The notes under the pieces were generated by a model. That model was not told the DNA's origin, searched no databases, and was given only the letters and a program-made list of their open reading frames with translations. A stretch of DNA of 64,000 nucleotides, from assembly GCF_900177425.1 (NCBI RefSeq), contig NZ_LT840184.1:6105948-6169947 (forward strand), written 5' to 3'. Made by a program: the position numbers and the translations under genes. The DNA is from Paenibacillus uliginis N3/975. Its GTDB lineage: Bacteria > Bacillota > Bacilli > Paenibacillales > Paenibacillaceae. The number at the start of each line of letters is the position of its first letter. Within the stretch, counting starts at the first letter, position 1. Of the stretch, positions 34,119 through 41,799 are shown in pieces.

Positions 34119-34601
34119 TTATAAATACTGTTCTTGTAAAGCTTTCTTAAAGACATTAATAGGCTCTTTGTAATCAATTGGTTTATAGATCATTGAATTT
34201 AACCAGGCACTGAGCTCAAAAGTGTTATTAAAATCAGTATCTATACTATAGAAAGAAACTTCATTCATAGTTCCGAGAACGCTCTTATTGTTTGTTTTTC
34301 CTATACTAATTTCTCCTGCCTCAAAAAAGTATTGTTCGATTACGTGTTTCCTAATTCCCTCCTTTAACAAATATTCCTTGAGTTCTGACTTAAACTTCTC
34401 TTGTAATTTGTCTAGTTGGGAACTTCTTATCCCATCAATAATTAAACATAATCGGCTCAAGTCATTAACAAACAAAATGTGTTTTCTTCTAAGTTGCAAT
34501 ATATTCGCATGCCAACTAAATAGTGAATTAACATCTCCCAATTCAACCGGTGCTACTTTCATGTCTTTTAATAGTTTTTGGGTGAATCTAAGTGCTAACA
34601 T
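34119..34601 (-). CDS. DUF6933-like protein (cassette gene 6)
   Basis: A 160-aa soluble protein. The N-terminus LALRFTQKLLKDM, the strand WHANILQL and RRKHILFVNDLSRLCLIIDG match the DUF6933 pattern of unknown function, common among mobile and cassette-borne genes. The ATG at 34601 is chosen because AAAGGAGTG lies directly upstream; a longer frame to 34685 runs into a tandem-repeat block and has no ribosome site. It is the last gene of the array, with R5 on its 3' side and no repeat of that family upstream. Confidence 0.75.
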   Translation of the reverse strand: MLALRFTQKLLKDMKVAPVELGDVNSLFSWHANILQLRRKHILFVNDLSRLCLIIDGIRSSQLDKLQEKFKSELKEYLLKEGIRKHVIEQYFFEAGEISIGKTNNKSVLGTMNEVSFYSIDTDFNNTFELSAWLNSMIYKPIDYKEPINVFKKALQEQYL

Positions 34602-34636
34602 ATTTTCACTCCTTTGTAATTCTCGCACTGATTTTG

Positions 34637-34765
34637 CATAACTTTTACGAACTTCGAGAATCCTTTCAGATTCTGCTATATTCACGAACTTCGCAAATCC
34701 CCCTCATTTTCAAGATATTGACGAACCTCCGACATCCCTCTACATTATATCGACAAATCCACATT
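34637..34765. repeat. Degenerate tandem repeat block
   Basis: Four imperfect units of about 30-37 bases share a core like ACGAACTTCG followed by AATCC or ATCCC: near 34647, 34684, 34720 and 34750. Unit lengths are not multiples of three, so it is probably non-coding. Confidence 0.5.
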
Positions 34766-34933
34766 GTCCCAATACAAAAAACAACACTTCCCAAAGGGAG
34801 TGCCATTCATATAAAACACCACCTATTCCACTAGCTACATTCCCCCACCCGCCGTCATTCCTGCTACAATATATCGCTGCATGAACTAGTACAGAACAAT
34901 AACCAAGACTCTCATACGCACCACTTCCACACG

Positions 34934-34970
34934 AAAAAAAGACGCCACATCCCCATCGGAATATGACGCC
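34934..34970 (-). terminator. Terminator of the yfiZ-yfhA-like operon
   Basis: GGCGTCATATTCC pairs with GGGATGTGGCGTC (minus sense) over 13 bp with several G-U pairs, followed by TTTTTTT. Confidence 0.85.
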
Positions 34971-34994
34971 CTACTATTTAATTTTCTCCCAACA

Positions 34995-36011
34995 CTACAG
35001 CTTTTTGTACAACAGGTACAAAAAGAACGGCGCGCCAATCGCTGCCGTGAATACACCCGCCGGGATGTCCAACGGCTGGAACAGCATCCGGCCCGCCAGA
35101 TCGGCAAGCATTAGCAGAATTGCACCGACCATAGCCGAGACAGGAAGCATCACGCCATGGGCGCTGCCCACAAGGCGTCTTGCCATATGCGGTGCTATTA
35201 GACCGATGAAGGACAACGTACCCGCGATGCCGACGGCCGCTCCCGCCAAGGCAATGCTGCACAACATGATGAGCAATCGGTCTCGCTGCACTCGAATGCC
35301 GAGACCGATGGCGATCTCATCCCCCATCGCCTGAGCGTTCAGAGAACGGGAGAAGAGAAAGGACAGCGGAATGAACAACAAAAGCCACGGCGTTAGCGCC
35401 AGGATATGTTTCCATCCGGTTCCATACACACTGCCCGTCATCCAGTTCAGAACCTGGGAAGCCAGATGGGATGGACCACTGATAAGCAAAAATGTGGTCA
35501 GCGCACCAAGCGCTGTTGATAATCCAACCCCAATCAGGACAAGGCGCAGCGGAGATACGCCCTTTCTCCAGGCCAACACATAGTTAAGCAGCCCTGCACC
35601 AAAAGCACCCACAACCGCAATTAGCGGGACCCAGTGAATGCTGTAGGCACCGGCTGAAAGTGTCATAAAAGCCACCACTGCCACCGATGCACCACCTGTA
35701 ACCCCAAGCATGTCCGGGGCGGCGAGTGGGTTCCGAATAACGCCCTGAAGCAACCCACCCGCCAATGCCAGCGCAGCGCCAACGAGCAGTGCAGCCAGCG
35801 TTCGCGGCAGGCGGAACTGCAGGACGATCAGGGAACTTCCTCCCTCATTAAGACCGAAGAGCGAGCTCACCACTTCACTGAGCGGTATGGTCGTACTCCC
35901 GGCCGAAATGCTGATTAACAATATCAGTAAGATTAAAAGTCCGAGTATGATCACCGTTACTGCGTTTCTTTTTTTACGTATAAATCCCATATGAGAAGTT
36001 GAATTAAGCAT
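34995..36011 (-). CDS. yfhA: Siderophore importer permease (YfhA-like, FecCD family)
   Basis: A 338-aa FecCD permease with about ten membrane segments. Hallmarks: PRTLAALLVGAALALAG, GVIRNPLAAPDMLGVTGGAS and GLIAPHMARRLVG. Start at 36011 is supported by GGAGGAAAT; a longer frame to 36074 would overlap the preceding permease. It overlaps that gene by 8 bases and forms the second half of a heterodimeric channel. Layout relative to the divergent binding protein is as in B. subtilis yfiY-yfiZ-yfhA (hydroxamate siderophores). No ATPase is encoded here; a shared ATPase is likely. Confidence 0.87.
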   Translation of the reverse strand: MLNSTSHMGFIRKKRNAVTVIILGLLILLILLISISAGSTTIPLSEVVSSLFGLNEGGSSLIVLQFRLPRTLAALLVGAALALAGGLLQGVIRNPLAAPDMLGVTGGASVAVVAFMTLSAGAYSIHWVPLIAVVGAFGAGLLNYVLAWRKGVSPLRLVLIGVGLSTALGALTTFLLISGPSHLASQVLNWMTGSVYGTGWKHILALTPWLLLFIPLSFLFSRSLNAQAMGDEIAIGLGIRVQRDRLLIMLCSIALAGAAVGIAGTLSFIGLIAPHMARRLVGSAHGVMLPVSAMVGAILLMLADLAGRMLFQPLDIPAGVFTAAIGAPFFLYLLYKKL

Positions 36012-37011
36012 ATTTCCTCCTCCGAACGATGTAGATGAGGAACGGAACGCCAAGCACTGCCGTTGCGACTCCAACGGGCACCTCTTTTGGCATAATGATG
36101 AAACGCGATGCCAGATCAGCTACCACGAGCAGAAGTGCACCGGATACAGCGCAGTACGGTAGAAGCCAGCGGTGATCTTGTCCAACAAGCGAACGGCACA
36201 GATGTGGAACAATCATCCCGACAAAAGCAATCGGGCCTGCAACCGCAACCGAACTGCCGGCAAGCAGAACGACCACAGCACAAGCGGTTGCCCGTACGTT
36301 AAACAGCGACATCCCCAGTCCCTTGGAAATATCATCACCGAGCGCAGCTACATTTAACGAACGTGCAATCGCCATAGACAGCACCAAACCAATAATTACA
36401 TATGGTAGCACAGTCAGCAAATGTTCTATATCTCGGTCGACTACCGAGCCGATCATCCAGAATAGAGCCTGATCGAGCGACTTCTTGTCCACCAGAATAA
36501 TCCCCGACGTTATTGAAGAGGCAAAAGCCGCAATCGCGGCACCCGCAAGCGTCAGCTTGATCGGTGCAAAGCCGCTGGCCCCCCGAGAACCCAAGGCGAA
36601 CACAACCAGAGACGTTATTGCAGCGCCCACAAAAGCAATCCAGATCATAGAGTCCATCGTCAGCCTGCTGCCTAACGCCGATATGCCGATAACCAGGAAC
36701 AGAACGGCGCCCGCATTAATGCCGAACACCGACGGCGAAGCCAGCGGATTGCGTGTAATGGCTTGCATAACCGCTCCGGCCACAGCCAGGCTTGCTCCTA
36801 CGACCGCACCGACTAGTGCCCGAGGCACTCTCGTGTCCCGGATAATCATGTGCTCTGTTGAGCCGTTAAAAGATATATATGAATCCACAACCATTTCGAT
36901 CCGGAAATGCTGCAGTCCGAAGAGAACGCTGGCAATCAGGCCGAGCAGCAGAAGCAGCACCCCTGTAGCTAGTCCCAGTATTCTCGATGTCCTGCTATTA
37001 AACAAGACCAT
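36004..37011 (-). CDS. yfiZ: Siderophore importer permease (YfiZ-like, FecCD family)
   Basis: A 335-aa FecCD permease with about ten membrane segments: PRALVGAVVGASLAVAGA, AITRNPLASPSVFGINAGA and GMIVPHLCRSLVG. It is the first gene of the minus-strand pair and is divergent from the binding-lipoprotein gene, with two Fur boxes in between. Iron starvation is therefore the expected inducer. Confidence 0.88.
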   Translation of the reverse strand: MVLFNSRTSRILGLATGVLLLLLGLIASVLFGLQHFRIEMVVDSYISFNGSTEHMIIRDTRVPRALVGAVVGASLAVAGAVMQAITRNPLASPSVFGINAGAVLFLVIGISALGSRLTMDSMIWIAFVGAAITSLVVFALGSRGASGFAPIKLTLAGAAIAAFASSITSGIILVDKKSLDQALFWMIGSVVDRDIEHLLTVLPYVIIGLVLSMAIARSLNVAALGDDISKGLGMSLFNVRATACAVVVLLAGSSVAVAGPIAFVGMIVPHLCRSLVGQDHRWLLPYCAVSGALLLVVADLASRFIIMPKEVPVGVATAVLGVPFLIYIVRRRKYA

Positions 37012-37103
37012 ACGTATGTAATCCCCCTCAGGTCATGATATAGGGCAAAAAGCTTTATAACATTTTTATTGTAGAGGTGCATCCATATCGTGTCAACGAT
37101 TAT

Positions 37104-37118
37104 GATAATCATTTTCAT
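37104..37118. promoter_or_regulatory. Fur box (14 of 15)
   Basis: TGATAATCATTTTCA differs from the 7-1-7 Fur consensus at one position. It lies 92 bases before the permease operon (minus) and 97 before the binding-protein gene (plus). Confidence 0.85.
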
Positions 37119-37161
37119 TTAGTTGTTGACAGCATCTTGTTCTCTCACTTATATTTACAAT

Positions 37162-37182
37162 GATAATGATTCCCATTATCAC
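37162..37182. promoter_or_regulatory. Overlapping Fur box pair
   Basis: TGATAATGATTCCCA (13 of 15) overlaps a second weaker site ending CATTATCA. It lies 33 bases before the binding-protein start, in the promoter zone of that gene. Confidence 0.8.
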
Positions 37183-37215
37183 ATAGTAAACTTAAAAAAG
37201 GGGAGAACCATTGTT

Positions 37216-38214
37216 ATGTCATCTGCATTTCGCAAAAAATCGTGGTTGCTTATGCTGACCCTGTCAGCTTTTCTGCTGGTCTTGTCCGCTTGCGGCGGAT
37301 CCAAGACAGCGGATACACCAGGCTCAACCACCGGTGAAACGAAAGAAAGCACACCTGCAGCAACCGAAGAAAGCCGCACGATTCAGCACGCCATGGGAAC
37401 AGAAACGCTCAAAGGCACCCCACAACGTGTTGTCATTCTCACCAATGAAGGAACTGAGGCATTGCTGACAGTGGGTGTGAAGCCCGTTGGCGCAGTGCAA
37501 TCCTGGGTCGGAGATCCGTGGTACGACCATATTAAAGCCGACATGGAAGGCGTCGAAGTGGTTGGTGAAGAAACTCAGCCGAACGTAGAACTCATTGCCG
37601 GTCTGAAGCCTGATCTCATCATTGGGAACAAGGTTAGACATGAGAAAATTTATGATCAACTGAAGCAGATCGCTCCGACTGTCTTCTCCGAAGACTTGGC
37701 CGGTGATTGGAAGATCAACTTTGCATTATATACAGACGCCGTCAACAAAAAAGCCGAAGGCGAAAAAGCTATCGCCGATTTTGATAAACGTGTGGAAGAA
37801 GTGAAGTCCAAGCTCGGGGATAAAGCCAATACCAAAGTATCCATTGTCCGCTTTACCGCCGGCGATGTTCGGACTTACATGAAGCAGACTTTCAGCGGTG
37901 TTCTTCTCAATCAGCTAGGTATTGCACGTCCTGAAGAACAAGATAAAGATGAATTTATTGAGAAACTGACCAAAGAACGTATTCCAGCTATGGACGGAGA
38001 TGTGATGTTCTATTTCACTCAGGACGATCCGGGTTCCACCGAAGCTGAAAAGGCAAGCCAGGAATGGATGAATGAGCCTCTCTTCAAAAGCTTGAACGTT
38101 GCTAAGAACAACGAAGTTCATAAGGTGAGCGAGGTAGTATGGAACCTTGCAGGCGGATATAAAGCAGCCAATTTGCTGCTTGATGAAATTTCCACCTATT
38201 TTGAAGTGAAATAA
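37216..38214 (+). CDS. yfiY: Iron-siderophore-binding lipoprotein (YfiY-like)
   Basis: A 332-aa substrate-binding lipoprotein. The signal peptide ends in the lipobox LSAC, followed by a Ser/Thr-rich linker (about 25-55) and a type III binding fold (PQRVVILTNEGTEALLTVGV, LKPDLIIGNKVRHEKIYDQL). It delivers hydroxamate-type siderophores to the divergent permeases. ATG at 37216 follows GGGGAG; an upstream in-frame ATG at 37123 lies within the Fur-box region and is unlikely. Own terminator downstream. Confidence 0.9.
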   Translation: MSSAFRKKSWLLMLTLSAFLLVLSACGGSKTADTPGSTTGETKESTPAATEESRTIQHAMGTETLKGTPQRVVILTNEGTEALLTVGVKPVGAVQSWVGDPWYDHIKADMEGVEVVGEETQPNVELIAGLKPDLIIGNKVRHEKIYDQLKQIAPTVFSEDLAGDWKINFALYTDAVNKKAEGEKAIADFDKRVEEVKSKLGDKANTKVSIVRFTAGDVRTYMKQTFSGVLLNQLGIARPEEQDKDEFIEKLTKERIPAMDGDVMFYFTQDDPGSTEAEKASQEWMNEPLFKSLNVAKNNEVHKVSEVVWNLAGGYKAANLLLDEISTYFEVK

Positions 38215-38234
38215 TAACACCTCACATACTTAAA

Positions 38235-38270
38235 AAGAGGCACTGCAGCTGATACGCCGCGGTGCCTCTT
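38235..38270 (+). terminator. Terminator of the yfiY-like gene
   Basis: AAGAGGCAC and GTGCCTCTT form a 9-bp stem with a GC-rich loop, followed by CATTTTG. Confidence 0.8.
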
Positions 38271-38303
38271 CATTTTGCCAAAATACAAATATAACAACGT
38301 TAT

Positions 38304-39353
38304 TCACGAATCCAGCCTCCGTAACTGGTCCGAGATATCCTGACGTCTATTTTCGATATAATGACGAATCGTATCCGGTTCTCCGTCAAATATTTTATTG
38401 CTCCACTTTTGGTTTGGATCCTTATAGACATCATCCGCGATGTTATTATACATACGGTACACAATCGGGAGCTGGCGCCGCACCGTAAATACCGTATCCA
38501 ACAAATTGGTTAGCAGATTTTTGTATTGCTGCCGATAGGCCTTGTAAGACAATACCTTCTCCGTCAGCTTGTTGTAGCCATGAATTTTTACCAGATTGGA
38601 ATCCACCAGTTTACCATAGCAGTTCCTGCCCCACGTTCCTTCGTAATCCCATGGTATCATACGGTACACCCTGCGTGAACGATGTTCAAACAACGTGTAG
38701 TTCTGATTAAACCCATCATAATTGCCTGTAAGTACAGCCCCGCTAAGCCAGCGCAAAAAATTATTAATATCGAGATGACGCTCTAAATATCGTTGTAATT
38801 CTTCTCCCTCATGGACATGTATAGCACGAATGAATTGGGACAGTTTGGCGCGATCTCGCTCTCCACCTTTAATTAGACTATAACCGGAAAAATATGATTT
38901 TTTAGACAATCTCTTATCGGTAAAGTCTGCATTATCATTGACAGCATAGATGATGCTTCGCACCGGAATACCCCGCCGATGGAAAAAGGGTGTTTTCACC
39001 CCTTCGATCTGCAGATAAACGCCAGCAATTTTATTATTAATATACAGTACACAGTGCTTAGTCCCCGGACTCGGCACATTTATAGATTCGAAGAAACGGA
39101 ATGAAAGGGCATTCCGCATCATCGAAGGATCATCATATTCAGCATTAAAGTGATAGGTTCTACTCGAAGTGCGGATTTCGTAGGATTTTTTGGGATACTC
39201 ACGGGTATGTCCACCCCGGTAACGTATACGGATCGGAACTCGTTTTCTCCCGTGCAGCATTTGTGCCTGAACAAAGCTGTCAGACCAGATGTCACTTTTT
39301 AATAACTCAAATTCTTTGTTATTAATAAAAACCTGGTAGACCGGCAATCCCAC
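38304..39353 (-). CDS. cotH: CotH-family spore coat kinase
   Basis: A 349-aa atypical protein kinase of the CotH family. The N-lobe has VPIRIRYRGGHTREYPKKSY; the catalytic Asp region is MIPWDYEGTWG, with LSGAVLTGNYDGFNQNY ahead of it. In B. subtilis, CotH phosphorylates Ser residues in CotB and CotG during coat assembly. Here the divergent gene 204 bases away encodes a Ser-His-Gly-His-Lys repeat protein, the presumable substrate. Expression should be in the mother cell during sporulation; no sigma-K promoter was identified with certainty. Confidence 0.9.
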   Translation of the reverse strand: MGLPVYQVFINNKEFELLKSDIWSDSFVQAQMLHGRKRVPIRIRYRGGHTREYPKKSYEIRTSSRTYHFNAEYDDPSMMRNALSFRFFESINVPSPGTKHCVLYINNKIAGVYLQIEGVKTPFFHRRGIPVRSIIYAVNDNADFTDKRLSKKSYFSGYSLIKGGERDRAKLSQFIRAIHVHEGEELQRYLERHLDINNFLRWLSGAVLTGNYDGFNQNYTLFEHRSRRVYRMIPWDYEGTWGRNCYGKLVDSNLVKIHGYNKLTEKVLSYKAYRQQYKNLLTNLLDTVFTVRRQLPIVYRMYNNIADDVYKDPNQKWSNKIFDGEPDTIRHYIENRRQDISDQLRRLDS

Positions 39354-39557
39354 AAAACCACCTCCTTATGACTTATGACCGATAGACTTCCGTTGGTTTT
39401 ATGCTTTCTCTTATATTGAACCAGTCCCTTTATAGTACGAGACACATATAAATATATAACAGGTAGACGTGATGGACAGACGCCGGAGTTCAGCAATTCC
39501 GCTCCCCTTCAGTCATCATGCTTTATCTAAAATAATGTTAGGGAAGGAGAATGAGGC

Positions 39558-39974
39558 ATGGCTTTTAACATGTACCCTAGCTGGATAGGTAGCAATGACT
39601 CTTACGGCAACCAATCTCATGGCAACCGCTCTCACGGTCATAAATCTCACGGCCATAAATCTGACGGCCACAAGTCTCACGGCCACGAATCTCACGGCCA
39701 CAAATCTCACGGTCACAAATCTCACGGCCACGAGTCTCACGGTCACAAATCTCACGGCCACGAATCTCACGGCCACGAATCTCACGGCCACAAGTCTCAC
39801 GGTCACAAATCTCACGGCCACAAATCTCAAGGCCACGAGTCTCACGGTCACAAGTCTCACGGCCACGAATCTCACGGTCACAAATCTTGGGGCAACTGGA
39901 CTGGTGGCAATAAATCCAAGAAGAAAAAATCCCAAAAATGCCGCTCCAGAAAACGTAAATCCTGCCGTTGCTAA
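39558..39974 (+). CDS. CotG-like repetitive coat protein (SHGHK/E repeats)
   Basis: A 138-aa low-complexity protein. After a 19-residue head come 18 pentapeptides SHGHK or SHGHE (residues 20-109), then a Lys/Arg/Cys-rich tail ending SRKRKSCRC. The DNA repeats every 15 bases. AAGGAG precedes the ATG. CotG of B. subtilis has Ser-Lys-rich tandem repeats, a similar tail, and a divergent cotH, so a CotG-type role phosphorylated by the neighbour kinase is likely. The His content is unlike B. subtilis CotG and could bind metal. Confidence 0.83.
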   Translation: MAFNMYPSWIGSNDSYGNQSHGNRSHGHKSHGHKSDGHKSHGHESHGHKSHGHKSHGHESHGHKSHGHESHGHESHGHKSHGHKSHGHKSQGHESHGHKSHGHESHGHKSWGNWTGGNKSKKKKSQKCRSRKRKSCRC

Positions 39975-39998
39975 TTAAATACCCTAAGACTGTCTCTG

Positions 39999-40034
39999 CA
40001 AGGAGCATTGGTGGTGATGCCCCCATGCTCCTTG
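39999..40034. other. 10-bp hairpin after the CotG-like gene
   Basis: CAAGGAGCAT and ATGCTCCTTG pair perfectly around a 16-base loop, without a T-tract. It may stabilise the transcript end. Confidence 0.5.
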
Positions 40035-40099
40035 ACGGAGCAGGCTTGCAAATAATATATGCTGCAGCCCGATTAATGTGATTCCGGCCCACTAACAAT

Positions 40100-40128
40100 C
40101 AACCTAACGATAGGTTGGCTTTATTATT
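40100..40128 (+). terminator. Possible terminator downstream of the CotG-like gene
   Basis: CAACCTA and TAGGTTG form a 7-bp stem with an ACGA loop followed by GCTTTATTATT. Confidence 0.55.
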
Positions 40129-40206
40129 GAAGATTGTTTCGCCTGTCTTGTGTTAAAATAATCCTGTTATTTAATTCTCAATCTGAATGGACAGGAGTTG
40201 TAAGAT

Positions 40207-40662
40207 TTGATCACCATACGCAGACTGGAAACAAGCGAATCGCCCCCCATGGAACTACTGTTATTAGCGGATCCATCGGAGCAGCTTGTTCAGGAATACA
40301 TACATCGTGGACAATGCTTTGTAGCTGAACGGGAGGAGGGAATTGTTGGTGTGTACGTGCTGCTGCCAACCCGGCCCGATACCGTGGAACTCGTTAATGT
40401 CGCTGTGGAAGAATCTCTTCATGGGCAAGGCATCGGCAAACAGCTGGTCAACCACGCCGTACAGTCTGCACGGCAGCTCGGCTTCACCACCATTGAGGTT
40501 GGAACCGGAAGTACCGGGGTCGGCCAACTGGCACTATATCAAAAATGTGGCTTCCGGATGATCGGCATCGACCGGGATTTTTTCATTCGTCATTATGATG
40601 AGGAGATTTATGAGAATGGCATGCGGCTGTACGATATGGTGCGTCTATCTCAAGATTTATAA
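40207..40662 (+). CDS. GNAT acetyltransferase
   Basis: A 151-aa GNAT-fold enzyme. Motif A reads VNVAVEESLHGQGIGKQLVNHAV (acetyl-CoA loop Q/R-x-x-G-x-G), and the late helix is LALYQKCGFRMIGI. Acceptor unknown. TTG start with AGGAG at good spacing. It is monocistronic with a strong terminator. Confidence 0.9.
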   Translation: MITIRRLETSESPPMELLLLADPSEQLVQEYIHRGQCFVAEREEGIVGVYVLLPTRPDTVELVNVAVEESLHGQGIGKQLVNHAVQSARQLGFTTIEVGTGSTGVGQLALYQKCGFRMIGIDRDFFIRHYDEEIYENGMRLYDMVRLSQDL

Positions 40663-40667
40663 ACTAA

Positions 40668-40710
40668 CAAAGAGCCTATACTGCTTTTTATTAGCAGCAT
40701 AGGCTCTTTG
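40668..40710 (+). terminator. Terminator of the GNAT gene
   Basis: CAAAGAGCCTAT...CTGC and GCAG...ATAGGCTCTTTG form a long stem with a T-rich loop. Confidence 0.85.
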
Positions 40711-40783
40711 GTGTTCTCATGCAGTTACTTTTAGCGCCAGCGCAATCGACGCTGCAGAGATAACCACCCGCTAACAGAATTCT

Positions 40784-41254
40784 CTATGAGGACTTCTTTT
40801 TCCCTCTTACAGACTGATATATGAATCCCATAGTGAATACTAACAGCATTACCATATACGAGATGATCACGATCTCCGTCGAGTTGATGTCTCCGGAATA
40901 CATCATATGAATTTGGGTACCAATGATAATCGTAAGCAGCATATAATACTGCGACAATCCCGCTAGGGCAATACTTCGGGAGGCTTCATCCAGCACGATG
41001 AACTGCCAAACGTAGAGCAAAAAGGATATCAGCCATAGCGTATTCCCCAACAAATAGCTGTACACTTTTTTCATAGAGAGTTGTGCAAACTGCCTGCCTC
41101 CCCAGAACCAGAACAACACAAAGCCCAGGTTCAGCGTCCATATCAGCACTCCCGAGAACGGCAAATAAAAAATAAGCATGTTAAACAGCCAACCTATAAT
41201 TAATGGCGCCAACACAATCAGCAAATGTTTATTTTTCTTCATGTAAATACTCAA
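40784..41254 (-). CDS. Five-helix membrane protein, unknown
   Basis: About 156 aa with five hydrophobic segments and a basic C-terminus (RGKKKSS). I do not recognise the family. The TTG at 41254 follows AGGAGA at good spacing and is preferred over an in-frame GTG-type start 15 bases upstream. Confidence 0.7.
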   Translation of the reverse strand: MSIYMKKNKHLLIVLAPLIIGWLFNMLIFYLPFSGVLIWTLNLGFVLFWFWGGRQFAQLSMKKVYSYLLGNTLWLISFLLYVWQFIVLDEASRSIALAGLSQYYMLLTIIIGTQIHMMYSGDINSTEIVIISYMVMLLVFTMGFIYQSVRGKKKSS

Positions 41255-41411
41255 GACATCTCTCCTCACTCACATCTCATATTCAATAATCCAACAATCG
41301 CGATCCTGACCTTCGTAATATGTAAGGACTAGGGGATCACTTACCCAGCCAGCAGGGGAGCATCCGTTTCAGTCAGATATCGAACCGTCAGCTTATCATG
41401 CATATAGAGAA

Positions 41412-41630
41412 TCATAGATTTTCCCTACGCTTTTTCTTAATCAACATAGTTAAAGCAATCATATGGCCGACCATAAAAAAAACCGACAGCAGTGTCAAAA
41501 GCATAAGTACGTTAACACTACCATGATTCTTATCCAATCTGAATACGTATACGGTAACGATAGCCAGGCCCAGACCTATGAGCCCAAAAAGCGCCGTAAT
41601 CGCTGCTCTAAACCTGATCGCCTTCTCCAT
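41412..41630 (-). CDS. Small two-helix membrane protein, unknown
   Basis: A 72-aa protein with two membrane segments (about 8-28 and 40-62) and a basic tail (KKKRREN). AAGGAGGT precedes the ATG. Family unknown; it is on the same strand as the preceding membrane protein, 157 bases upstream of it. Confidence 0.7.
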   Translation of the reverse strand: MEKAIRFRAAITALFGLIGLGLAIVTVYVFRLDKNHGSVNVLMLLTLLSVFFMVGHMIALTMLIKKKRRENL

Positions 41631-41754
41631 TCAATAGTACCTCCTTCGTATCCGTATCTCCGTTTCGACCTATCTTCCTAGATTATAACAAATATAGAGA
41701 GCTCCATAATATACAAAAGTGAATCCATACCAGCCAAAAAGCACAGCCACAACA

Positions 41755-41782
41755 AAAAGGAGCCGGCTGCCCGGCTCCTTTT
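41755..41782 (-). terminator. Terminator of trxB
   Basis: AAAAGGAGCCGG and CCGGCTCCTTTT pair tightly; the T-tract is on minus. Confidence 0.9.
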
Positions 41783-41799
41783 GTCTATATACACGATGG

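Noticed and set aside
34602..34685. N-terminal extension of the DUF6933-like protein
   Set aside because: A strong ribosome site precedes the ATG at 34601, and the extension lies in the degenerate repeat block.
29398..34994. Site-specific integrase gene for the cassette array
   Set aside because: No frame in or beside the array shows tyrosine- or serine-recombinase motifs; if one exists it is outside the window.
39595..39885. CRISPR-like regular repeats
   Set aside because: The repeats are contiguous 15-base coding units without spacers.
39516..39935. Long minus-strand frame of Val-Arg-Phe repeats opposite the CotG-like gene
   Set aside because: It is the shadow of the 15-base tandem repeat, which leaves all frames open. 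The plus frame 39558-39974 has the ribosome site and a basic Cys tail typical of coat proteins.
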